A stretch of DNA of 22,912 nucleotides from an uncultured Prevotellaceae bacterium. Its GTDB lineage: Bacteria > Bacteroidota > Bacteroidia > Bacteroidales > Bacteroidaceae. The position numbers and the translations under genes were made by a program. Below, in pieces: positions 16,450 to 22,912 of this stretch (positions are counted from its first letter, which is position 1; every line of letters begins with the position of its first letter). The stretch spans positions 1 to 22,912 of the forward strand of contig CAMJAO010000008.1 in assembly GCA_946403615.1 (NCBI GenBank). The letters are read 5' to 3'. Under the pieces are notes generated by a model. That model was not told the origin of the DNA. It made no database searches and was given only the letters and a program-made list of their open reading frames with translations.

Positions 16450-16499
16450 AAATCTAGCTGCATCCCTCGTCCTTTCGAGAGGGGATGGGGGCGAGATTT
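16450..16499. repeat. Nested palindrome downstream of cysE
   Basis: AAATCT (16450-16455) pairs with AGATTT (16494-16499), and inside it CATCCC (16461-16466) pairs with GGGATG (16482-16487). It lies directly after the cysE stop on the minus strand. It probably acts as a terminator or processing site and resembles in build the element after purD. The rest of the 16368-16500 spacer holds nothing else recognisable. Confidence 0.55.
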
Positions 16500-16500
16500 C

Positions 16501-17394
16501 TTACTTCTTCACACTTTTCACCTTCTTCGTATTCGGTTCCATGTCTTCCGTCACCCAGATGTTGGCGCCTACCACGCAACCCTCGCCGATGGTGATGCGG
16601 CCCAGGATGGTGGCATTGGAATAGACGATGACGTTGTCTTCCAAAATAGGATGGCGTGGAATGCCTTTGATGGGGTTGCCGTCAGCGTCGAGCGGAAAAC
16701 TCTTGGCTCCGAGCGTAACTCCCTGATATAGTTTTACGTGTGAACCGATGATGCAGGTGGCCCCGATGACCACACCTGTGCCATGGTCGATCGTGAAGTG
16801 TGAACCTATCTGAGCCGCTGGATGTATGTCGATGCCCGTTTCGGAATGTGCCATCTCGGTCAACATGCGCGGTATCAAGGGCACGCCCAGCAGGTATAAC
16901 TCATGGGCTAAACGGTAGTTGCTTAGCGCTTTGATGACAGGGTAGCACGAGATGACCTCACCATAACTCTCAGCCGCTGGGTCGCCGTTGTACGCTGCTA
17001 CCACGTCTGTGGCTAACATCTTGCGGATGTGGGGCAAGCGGGCTATCATCTCGGTGGCCAATGATTCCGATTTCTCGCGTCTCATGGGGGTGTCGTCGCA
17101 TGCCTCGGCAGCACCAAAACACAAACCTGCCTCAATCTGGTCGGTAAGCAGTTGGTACAAACGTTGCACATAAACGCCTATCTGATATTTCACAGAACGG
17201 GTGTTGATGGTAGGGTTACCGTAATAGCCGGGGAATAAAATGGCGCGGGAAATCTCGACAATTTCCTCCAAGGTCTTGCCCGAAGGCAAAGGGTTGCCTT
17301 CGTGGTGCTCGTGGTAAAGGCCACGAAGCGACTCGGGTTCCGACAGTGCCTCCACTGTCTGGGTCAGCGTGTGAGATGTGTCAAGGTTACTCAT
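16501..17394 (-). CDS. cysE: Serine O-acetyltransferase (CysE, EpsC-type)
   Basis: The enzyme acetylates serine with acetyl-CoA, the first committed step to cysteine. The 297-residue protein has an alpha-helical N-terminal domain (1-185) containing ATDVVAAYNGDPA with D130. A left-handed beta-helix of hexapeptide repeats follows (186-285). Active-site residues are visible: DIHPAAQIG (189-197), D203-H204 in FTIDHGTG, and H248 in IPRHPI. LYQGVTLGAKSFP (222-234) marks the EpsC subgroup. The open frame runs up to 17577, but a TAnnTTTG promoter at 17477-17484 lies inside that extension and the extra residues resemble no SAT. So the ATG at 17394 is used. It is divergent from the inositol operon. Confidence 0.95.
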   Translation of the reverse strand: MSNLDTSHTLTQTVEALSEPESLRGLYHEHHEGNPLPSGKTLEEIVEISRAILFPGYYGNPTINTRSVKYQIGVYVQRLYQLLTDQIEAGLCFGAAEACDDTPMRREKSESLATEMIARLPHIRKMLATDVVAAYNGDPAAESYGEVISCYPVIKALSNYRLAHELYLLGVPLIPRMLTEMAHSETGIDIHPAAQIGSHFTIDHGTGVVIGATCIIGSHVKLYQGVTLGAKSFPLDADGNPIKGIPRHPILEDNVIVYSNATILGRITIGEGCVVGANIWVTEDMEPNTKKVKSVKK

Positions 17395-17476
17395 CACTTT
17401 CTTTGTGTCAATATGTTCCGGCAAGAGACATTTTGCAAAAAAACAGCATCTAAACGCAAAAGCCACTATGCCGCTG

Positions 17477-17484
17477 CAAAGGTA
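17477..17484 (-). promoter_or_regulatory. cysE promoter, -7 element
   Basis: On the minus strand this is TACCTTTG, a full TAnnTTTG match, with a TTG-containing -33-like sequence (ATTGG, 17504-17508) 19-20 bases upstream. The leader would be about 75 bases. It fixes the cysE start at 17394. Confidence 0.65.
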
Positions 17485-17587
17485 CACAAAAAAATAGAAA
17501 AAGCCAATCGAATGTCCAAAAATACGCTGCAAAGGCTCAGAAAAATAAAAAAGCGACAAAATGTTTTCACATGTCAATAAGAATGAT

Positions 17588-17595
17588 TACTTTTG
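17588..17595 (+). promoter_or_regulatory. Promoter of the inositol operon, -7 element
   Basis: TACTTTTG matches TAnnTTTG, with TTTT (17564-17567) as a near -33 match at 20 bases. Transcription would begin around 17602, some 34 bases before the first ATG. The roughly 100 bases between this site and the cysE promoter could hold shared regulator sites. Confidence 0.65.
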
Positions 17596-17635
17596 CATGG
17601 AATAATGGCGACAAAGTCGCTGGACCACATTCAGC

Positions 17636-18376
17636 ATGAAATACGCGATTATCGCCGCCGGAGAAGGCTCCCGACTCGCACAAGATGGAGTGGGGCTGCC
17701 TAAACCACTGGTCCGCATCCAGGGAGAGACGCTCCTGCAGAGGCTCATACGTATCTTCATGGACAATCAGGCAGAGGAAATCTGCGTGATTTGCAACGGA
17801 CGGACGCAGTCGGTGGCGCAACATCTTGAGGAAATAATGCAAAAAGGCCTGGGAGGTAATCCTGTGCCTCTAAAAATGTTGGTCAAAAACACGCCCAGTT
17901 CCATGCACAGCTTGTATGAGCTGAGCAGGTTCTTCGGCGATGATGTCTTTTGTGCCACCACGGTAGATACCTTGTTTCGTGAACGTGAGTTCGCGGAGTA
18001 TATATCTATGCTCGGCGATACGGTATGCGACGGTAAGGCCGATGGCTTGATGGGTGTCACGGCATTCATCGACGATGAGAAACCGCTCTATGTCAATGTT
18101 GACGATGATCTCTCGGTCACGGGATTCTACGACAATCTGGTGTCTGGTGTGAGATTTGTCTCAGCGGGCATATATGGACTTCATCGAAGATCCCTCGACA
18201 CACTGAAAGCCTGTGTTGCCCGTGGTGAGATGAGAATGCGTAATTTTCAGCGGGCGCTGTTGACAGACGGGTTGAGCCTCAAGGCTTTCCCGTTCAGCAA
18301 GGTGATTGACATCGACCATGCCTCTGACATAATCAAGGCCGAGGCATTCCTTAGTCAAGAGGCAGATGAGTCATAA
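17636..18376 (+). CDS. Nucleotidyltransferase, candidate CTP:inositol-phosphate cytidylyltransferase
   Basis: The 246-residue cytoplasmic enzyme would transfer a nucleotide to a phosphorylated substrate. A sugar-phosphate nucleotidyltransferase fold is evident from AAGEGSRLAQDGVGLPKPLV (7-26, the G-x-G-x-R...K-P loop), the metal-binding VDTLF (D111 region) and the closing VIDIDHASDIIKAEAF (223-238). The last motif is typical of cytidylyl- and related transferases. It is the first gene of an operon with a CDP-alcohol phosphatidyltransferase and an inositol-3-phosphate synthase. Activation of inositol-1-phosphate to CDP-inositol is therefore the natural role, as in archaeal di-myo-inositol-phosphate synthesis. 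That function is inference; GlmU-like or other sugar-phosphate use is not excluded by the sequence. Start is set by the N-terminal loop. Confidence 0.8.
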   Translation: MKYAIIAAGEGSRLAQDGVGLPKPLVRIQGETLLQRLIRIFMDNQAEEICVICNGRTQSVAQHLEEIMQKGLGGNPVPLKMLVKNTPSSMHSLYELSRFFGDDVFCATTVDTLFREREFAEYISMLGDTVCDGKADGLMGVTAFIDDEKPLYVNVDDDLSVTGFYDNLVSGVRFVSAGIYGLHRRSLDTLKACVARGEMRMRNFQRALLTDGLSLKAFPFSKVIDIDHASDIIKAEAFLSQEADES

Positions 18377-18398
18377 TCTCCCAATCTCCCAATCTCCC
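18375..18398. repeat. Three tandem octamers between the first two operon genes
   Basis: AATCTCCC occurs three times without interruption, starting inside the stop codon of the nucleotidyltransferase gene. It fills most of the 39-base spacer before the ATP-grasp gene. Confidence 0.85.
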
Positions 18399-18415
18399 AA
18401 ACGACCAACGGCCAA

Positions 18416-19228
18416 ATGCACAAAGTGATTCTCATAGCCCGTGACGAGTGCTTTTCGCCCCATTCAGTGGCGAATGATTTGGCCATACTCAAAGCCGTGG
18501 AGCAGCGTCTTATCTCTCATGGGTACAAAACCACCATGTTGAGCGAGAGTTCGCTCAGTAACTACTCCCTCCCCTCGGGGAAGGCTTCTGAGGCTCCTTT
18601 GTATCTCTCCATGGGCCGCCACGAATCCACTCTGGATTTCCTGCGTGAAAAAGAGCGGCAAGGCATGATGGTCATTAACAGCGCAGATGGGGTGGGGATG
18701 TGCGTATGCCGAAGCCGCCTGGATGAGTTGATGCGCTGTGAGCGCATACCCGTGCCCCCTATCGAAGGGGAATACGGATATTGGCTCAAACGGGGTGACA
18801 TATCTGCTCAGTCGCACGACGACATCGTTTTTGCAGCCGATGAACAAGAGCGCGATAGTGCTATGCGACGTTTTCATGATAGAGGCATCAAACAAGTGGT
18901 CGTCAGCAGCCATGTGCCCGGCGATGTGGTGAAATTCTATGGCGTCGAGGGCGTTGGCTTTTTCCGGGTTTATTATCCGACTGACGATGGCGTTACAAAA
19001 TTCGGTGATGAACAGCGCAACGGCACAGCACACCACTATCCCTTCGAGCTGGATCATTTGCGCCATGAGGCCGAAAGACTTTCGCGCTTAGTCGGTGTCC
19101 CTGTCTACGGTGGCGATGCTGTCGTGACGGAACAAGGACAGTTTTGTATCATCGATTTCAACGACTGGCCGTCATTCTCCCGATGTCGTGAGGCTGCTGC
19201 TGACGCCATCACTGAGTTGTTAATCTGA
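18416..19228 (+). CDS. ATP-grasp-fold protein of unknown function in the inositol operon
   Basis: The 270-residue soluble protein has the layout of an ATP-grasp enzyme: an N-terminal pre-grasp part (1-105), then GYWLKRGD (121-128, a likely ATP-binding Lys) and SSHVPGDVVKFYGV (164-177). It ends with the metal-binding strands YGGDAVV (D234) and IIDFNDWPSF (D247, N249). ATP-grasp proteins either ligate a carboxylate to an amine or phosphorylate small molecules. Inositol-polyphosphate kinases of the ITPK type share the fold, so an inositol or lipid kinase is possible here. So is a ligase that adds an amino acid to a lipid headgroup. Neither is shown. Residues 50-60 (YSLPSGKASEA) are encoded by a CCCCTCGGGG-containing stretch resembling the intergenic palindromes. 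It follows the nucleotidyltransferase by 39 bases and precedes the phosphatidyltransferase by 31. Confidence 0.7.
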   Translation: MHKVILIARDECFSPHSVANDLAILKAVEQRLISHGYKTTMLSESSLSNYSLPSGKASEAPLYLSMGRHESTLDFLREKERQGMMVINSADGVGMCVCRSRLDELMRCERIPVPPIEGEYGYWLKRGDISAQSHDDIVFAADEQERDSAMRRFHDRGIKQVVVSSHVPGDVVKFYGVEGVGFFRVYYPTDDGVTKFGDEQRNGTAHHYPFELDHLRHEAERLSRLVGVPVYGGDAVVTEQGQFCIIDFNDWPSFSRCREAAADAITELLI

Positions 19229-19259
19229 ATTTGAAGTAGCGGTTCATTCCGCGCTATAT

Positions 19260-20312
19260 ATGCAAGAAGAGAAAACTTTCAAGCAACTGCTTAAAGAATC
19301 ATTGAAATCTGCCGACACCGAGGAATGGCTCGATGTCCATTTCACGCGACCTATCGGATTATGGTTCGCGTTGATATGGAAACGCTTGGGCGTGCATCCC
19401 AACACCATCACCATCCTCTCCATGTTTTTGGGCATAGGGGCGGCTTTTATGTTTTACCACACCGGATTTTGGTACAATGTGGGTGGCATCTTGTTGCTGA
19501 TGTTTGCCAATTTCTGCGATTCTACCGACGGACAGTTGGCGAGGATGACAGGGCAGAAGACGTTTGTGGGTCGTGTGCTCGACGGATTTGCCGGCGATGT
19601 GTGGTTTTTCTCCATCTATGCGGCGCTGTGTCTGAGGATGATGCCGCAGGCGTTGTCCACGTCGTTCTATTTCGACAGTCCCACTTGGGGTATATGGATT
19701 TGGGTGCTCGCATTCCTGGCGGGTATTCTCAGCCATTCGCCACAAGCCATGCTGGCGGATTATTACCGCCAGATACATCTCTTCTTCCTGAAAGGAAAAT
19801 CTGAGAGTGAGTTCGACACCTCTGCCCAGCAGCGCGCCATCTATGACAGTCTGCCTGAGAAAGGGGCATTCTGGCCGCGTGCGTTTCATTACAACTATGC
19901 CAACTACTGCAAAAGGCAGGAGAAGGCTACGCCGCGATTCCAGAATTTCTATGCCGCTCTCATAGAGCACTACCCTGACATCGACCAGATGCCGGAGGAT
20001 TTACGTCAGCGTTTCCTCGCCGGCAGCAGACCGCTGATGCCTTATGCGAATATCCTCTCGTTCAACACACGTGCCATCTGTCTCTACGTCACCTGTCTGT
20101 TCAATTGCCCCTGGGTCTATTTCCTCTTGGAGATATCGGTGTTCAATATGATTTACGTGTATATGCACAAACATCATGAGCATCTGTCGCTCAGGCTGAT
20201 GGAAGAGATAAATCACCCCTCCGAATCTTCGGAACCCTCGGAGCCCCAGGTCTCGCCGGAAACCCTTGAAAATTCGGATGTTTCGACGCCCTCTGACCAT
20301 GATGCAGACTAA
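19260..20312 (+). CDS. CDP-alcohol phosphatidyltransferase, likely phosphatidylinositol synthase
   Basis: The 350-residue inner-membrane enzyme likely builds the inositol phospholipid. The family motif is present: DSTDGQLAR (87-95), then eight residues, G104, D108 and D113. The usual spacing between the last two Asp is three residues, whereas four are seen here (D-GFAG-D). Hydrophobic helices lie around 50-65, 68-86, 112-130, 145-160, 272-300. The N-terminal part (1-45) is cytoplasmic, and a Ser/Pro/Glu-rich tail (318-350) has no counterpart in typical members. Given the nucleotidyltransferase and inositol-3-phosphate synthase in the operon, inositol is the likely headgroup. Whether the activated partner is CDP-inositol or CDP-diacylglycerol cannot be told. 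Its last bases overlap the HAD gene. Confidence 0.85.
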   Translation: MQEEKTFKQLLKESLKSADTEEWLDVHFTRPIGLWFALIWKRLGVHPNTITILSMFLGIGAAFMFYHTGFWYNVGGILLLMFANFCDSTDGQLARMTGQKTFVGRVLDGFAGDVWFFSIYAALCLRMMPQALSTSFYFDSPTWGIWIWVLAFLAGILSHSPQAMLADYYRQIHLFFLKGKSESEFDTSAQQRAIYDSLPEKGAFWPRAFHYNYANYCKRQEKATPRFQNFYAALIEHYPDIDQMPEDLRQRFLAGSRPLMPYANILSFNTRAICLYVTCLFNCPWVYFLLEISVFNMIYVYMHKHHEHLSLRLMEEINHPSESSEPSEPQVSPETLENSDVSTPSDHDAD

Positions 20313-21012
20313 GGGTTATGTCTTTGACTACGGCGGCACTCTCGATACGGGGGGCTGTCACTGGGGGAAAAAAATATGGCACGCCTATCAGCGTGAAAAC
20401 GTGCCGGTCAGCTGGGAGCAATTCCGCGAGGCATACATCTTTGCCGAACGCTATTTGGGCTCTCATCGAGTGATACAACCAGAGCACTCTTTCCGCCAAC
20501 TGCTGCAAATAAAACTCCAACTGGAGTTGCAGCTCCTGCGTGAGAATGGCTATTGGACCACGACTGAAGACCTTTGCGAAGAAACGTGCGGACGGCTGCT
20601 CCACACATTGTATGACGAGGTGATGGTTTCAACCGCTTATAGCCGTGAAGTGCTCACAAAACTCGCTTCAGAAGTGCCTATGGTGCTCGTCAGCAATTTC
20701 TACGGAAATATGCCGGTGGTGCTGCGGGAATTCGGATTCGACGGGCTGTTTCAACGAGTCATCGAGTCGAGTGTGGTCGGTATAAGAAAACCCGACCCGC
20801 GCATCTTCCAAATGGGGGTGGAGGCATTGGGATTGCAATCTGGAGAGGTGACCGTTGTGGGCGACAGCATCGAAAAAGACATCATGCCCGCCCACAGCAT
20901 AGGATGCCGCACGGTGTGGCTCAAAGGCGAGGGGTGGAACGACCTTCCGGTCGACGAGTCCGTGGCTGACTGCACTATCACCGATTTACGGGAATTGACA
21001 GAGACCTGTTAA
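20299..21012 (+). CDS. HAD-family hydrolase with altered first motif
   Basis: The 237-residue soluble protein is a HAD hydrolase with a helical cap (about 20-105). The nucleophile motif reads FDYGGTLD: D10 is the nucleophile, but the second Asp of the usual DxDGT is Gly (G12). The other motifs are intact: S132 in VLVSNFYG, K164 in GIRKPDPRIF, and VVGDSIEKDI with D189 and D194. Lack of the second Asp, normally the general acid, is known for phosphonatases, which have Ala there. So its reaction may not be simple phosphate-ester hydrolysis. The start is at the ATGATG pair (20299 or 20302), overlapping the transferase gene by 14 or 11 bases. A role in removing phosphate from an inositol or lipid intermediate is plausible from context only. 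Confidence 0.85.
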   Translation: MMQTKGYVFDYGGTLDTGGCHWGKKIWHAYQRENVPVSWEQFREAYIFAERYLGSHRVIQPEHSFRQLLQIKLQLELQLLRENGYWTTTEDLCEETCGRLLHTLYDEVMVSTAYSREVLTKLASEVPMVLVSNFYGNMPVVLREFGFDGLFQRVIESSVVGIRKPDPRIFQMGVEALGLQSGEVTVVGDSIEKDIMPAHSIGCRTVWLKGEGWNDLPVDESVADCTITDLRELTETC

Positions 21013-21034
21013 AAAACAAAATATACTATAAAAC

Positions 21035-22348
21035 ATGGAAAAAGTACATGCAAACGTGAAGAATGCCGATGGCTCATTAGGAGTCATGGTGGTAGGGTGT
21101 GGCGCTGTTGCTACAACATTCTTCACGGGTGTGTTGATGGCTCGAAAAGGACTTGCAAAGCCCGTGGGAGCATTGACACAGTATGACAAAATACGCGTGG
21201 GTAAAGGCGACAATAAACAATATCTGCCTTTCGCAGAGATAGTGCCGCTTGCAAAGTTGGATGACTTGGTGTTCGCCACATGGGATGTTTATCCCCAAAA
21301 CGCCTATCAGGCGGCGATGTATGCCGAGGTGCTCAGAGAAAAAGACATTGAGCCCGTACGCGACGAACTGGAGAAAATCGTGCCGATGAAGGCTGCTTTT
21401 GACAAGAACTATGCCAAGCGTCTCGACGGTGACAACGTGAAAGATGTCAATACGCGTTGGGAAATGGTCGAGGCAATCAGGGAGGATATCCGACAGTTCA
21501 AAAAAGAGAATAACGTGGCGCGTGTCGTCGTCATCTGGGCTGCGTCAACGGAAATATATGTGCCGGTTTACGAGCCGGTGCACGGGTCGCTTGAAGCTCT
21601 CGAAAAAGCGATGAAAGACAACGATGTGGAGCATATCGCTCCGTCGATGTGTTATGCTTACGCCGCACTGAGCGAAGAGGCGCCTTTCATCATGGGGGCA
21701 CCCAACACTACCGTGGACATTCCCGCAATGTGGGAACTGGCTGAGAAAACGAAGATGCCCATCGTGGGTAAAGACTTCAAGACAGGACAGACGCTCGTCA
21801 AAAGCGGTTTCGCTCCCGTCATCGGTACCCGTTGCCTCGGACTGAGCGGTTGGTTCTCTACCAATATCCTCGGAAACCGCGACGGACTGGTGCTTGACGA
21901 ACCAGCCAACTTCCGTACCAAAGAGGTGAGCAAACTCTCCACGCTCGAGACTATTCTAAAGCCCGAAGAGCAGCCCGACCTCTATGCTGACTATTACCAC
22001 AAGGTGCGCATCAACTATTACCCGCCCCGCAACGACAACAAGGAGGGTTGGGACAATATCGACATCTTCGGATGGATGGGCTATCCCATGCAGGTGAAAA
22101 TCAATTTCCTCTGTCGCGACTCCATCCTTGCCGCACCTCTGCTGCTCGACCTCTGTCTGCTCTCCGACTTGGCGGCACGGGCCGGACGCTACGGCATACA
22201 GCGGTTCTTGAGTTTTTACCTCAAAAGCCCCATGCACGACTATACTAAGGGCGAAGAGCCTGTCAACAATTTATACCAACAATACACAATGCTGAAAAAT
22301 GCCATCCGGGAAATGGGTGGGTACGAGGCAGATGAAGAAATCGACTAA
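21035..22348 (+). CDS. ino1: Myo-inositol-3-phosphate synthase
   Basis: This NAD-dependent cytoplasmic enzyme converts glucose-6-phosphate to inositol-3-phosphate (1L-myo-inositol 1-phosphate). The 437-residue protein has the nucleotide-binding GVMVVGCGAVATTFF (16-30). The signatures VGKDFKTGQT (244-253), STNILGNRDG (275-284) and NYYPPRNDNKEGWDNIDIFGW (327-347) follow, and then VKINFLCRDSILAAPLLLDL (354-373), which holds catalytic lysine and aspartate positions. This is one of the most readable proteins in the window. The start is set by the NAD-binding loop and lies 22 bases after the HAD stop. The gene supplies inositol to the rest of the operon and ends overlapping the next reading frame by 17 bases. 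Confidence 0.97.
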   Translation: MEKVHANVKNADGSLGVMVVGCGAVATTFFTGVLMARKGLAKPVGALTQYDKIRVGKGDNKQYLPFAEIVPLAKLDDLVFATWDVYPQNAYQAAMYAEVLREKDIEPVRDELEKIVPMKAAFDKNYAKRLDGDNVKDVNTRWEMVEAIREDIRQFKKENNVARVVVIWAASTEIYVPVYEPVHGSLEALEKAMKDNDVEHIAPSMCYAYAALSEEAPFIMGAPNTTVDIPAMWELAEKTKMPIVGKDFKTGQTLVKSGFAPVIGTRCLGLSGWFSTNILGNRDGLVLDEPANFRTKEVSKLSTLETILKPEEQPDLYADYYHKVRINYYPPRNDNKEGWDNIDIFGWMGYPMQVKINFLCRDSILAAPLLLDLCLLSDLAARAGRYGIQRFLSFYLKSPMHDYTKGEEPVNNLYQQYTMLKNAIREMGGYEADEEID

Positions 22349-22912
22349 ACTTTTATTTACACTCTTTTGGATTTTGATGCTGGCTCAGACTGTCAGCGCA
22401 CAAAAGATTACAGGCGTGGTGCTCGACGATGAGAACGGCGATACCATCGCTTTCGCATCGGCGTTCTATAAAGGAAATCATATCGGCGTGGCCAGCGATG
22501 CCAGCGGCCGCTTTTCTATTGAACGCCACAATGGATGGACGCTGACCGTCAGCGCCATCGGTTATAAACAGCAACAAATACCCATCAACGCCAATACCAA
22601 GGCGGATATGGTCATACGTCTGAAACCTGAGGCGCAGGCTCTCGAAGAGGTGGTGGTAAAATCTAAGAAGAGTAAGTACAGCAGGAAAGACAATCCCGCT
22701 GTAGAACTCATGAAAAGGGTGGTGGCGGCTAAAAAGCGCACCCACCTCGACAATCATGACTTCTACCAGTATAACAAATATCAACGTATCACTCTGGCGG
22801 TGAATGATATTTCACCGCAAGAACTCCTCGAGGCGCAGGAGAAGAAAAAACAGTGGTTTGTCGATCAGATTGAGTTGTGCCCCATCAACGGTAAACTCAT
22901 TCTCCCCATCTC
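22332..22912 (+). CDS. DUF5686/CarboxypepD_reg-like protein, partial (runs off window)
   Basis: The first 193 codons are present. A signal peptide (MKKSTKLLFTLFWILMLAQT, cut near VSA-Q) is followed by a CarboxypepD_reg-like beta-sandwich of about 80 residues (ITGVVLDDENGDTIAFASAF onward, to EEVVVKSKKS). A region with NPAVELMKRVVAAKKRTHLD is typical of DUF5686 outer-membrane-type proteins of Bacteroidetes. Such proteins are usually about 800 residues with a C-terminal beta-barrel, which would lie outside the window. The ATG at 22332 lies 17 bases inside the end of the inositol-phosphate synthase gene in another frame, so translational coupling is likely. Whether it acts on inositol lipids or just shares the transcript is unknown. 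Confidence 0.8.
   Translation, partial: MKKSTKLLFTLFWILMLAQTVSAQKITGVVLDDENGDTIAFASAFYKGNHIGVASDASGRFSIERHNGWTLTVSAIGYKQQQIPINANTKADMVIRLKPEAQALEEVVVKSKKSKYSRKDNPAVELMKRVVAAKKRTHLDNHDFYQYNKYQRITLAVNDISPQELLEAQEKKKQWFVDQIELCPINGKLILPI

Noticed and set aside
17395..17577. N-terminal extension of cysE with hydrophobic residues
   Set aside because: A good promoter element lies within it and CysE has no membrane segment.
1..22912. CRISPR array or toxin-antitoxin pair
   Set aside because: No regularly spaced repeats and no adjacent small toxin/antitoxin genes were found; the tandem heptamers and octamers have no spacers.

Overview
The window looks like a Bacteroidales chromosome, most likely Prevotella in the broad sense. 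Three things point there. Several genes follow the Bacteroidetes -7 promoter element TAnnTTTG and lack clear Shine-Dalgarno sites. The gene families are typical of the group: ECF sigma, DUF4974 anti-sigma, an outer-membrane beta-barrel ending in the usual YKGTGAGNDEKNRL tail, DUF5686, and an S9 dipeptidyl peptidase. Finally, an inositol-lipid gene set is organised around a nucleotidyltransferase and a CDP-alcohol transferase. The genus is an inference.

Layout. (1) 1-498: an AT-rich strip with the start of a leftward helix-turn-helix gene. It ends in the 3' part of a tRNA-Pro(GGG), whose terminator is retained. This is best read as the right end (att site) of an element integrated in a tRNA gene; the GC-richer chromosome begins there. 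(2) 707-4418, minus strand: ECF sigma factor, membrane anti-sigma factor and a TonB-type outer-membrane receptor carrying an N-terminal signalling-like domain. They form one tight operon that reads as a surface-signalling circuit. (3) 4858-8663, plus strand: exported GH2 beta-galactosidase-like enzyme and GH27 alpha-galactosidase, then a lipoprotein of unknown function with its own promoter (8780-9766). A strong hairpin ends the block. (4) 9865-17394, minus strand: YqaA/VTT-family membrane protein, unknown polytopic membrane protein, purD, an S9 peptidase, a THUMP RNA methyltransferase and cysE. Several adjacent genes overlap, and some spacers carry short tandem repeats or GC-rich palindromes.

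(5) 17636-22912, plus strand: an operon-like run of nucleotidyltransferase, ATP-grasp protein, CDP-alcohol phosphatidyltransferase, HAD hydrolase, myo-inositol-3-phosphate synthase and the start of a DUF5686 outer-membrane-type protein. The most economical reading is an inositol phospholipid pathway: the synthase makes inositol phosphate from glucose-6-phosphate, the nucleotidyltransferase activates it as CDP-inositol, and the CDP-alcohol transferase joins it to a lipid. From memory, a 2022 study of gut Bacteroidetes (Heaver et al.) proposed a second route to phosphatidylinositol, without a phosphatidylinositol-phosphate intermediate, common in Prevotella; this operon fits that idea. The roles of the ATP-grasp protein, of the HAD protein (which lacks the usual second Asp of its first motif) and of the DUF5686 protein are the open questions, and I judge this the most interesting part of the window.
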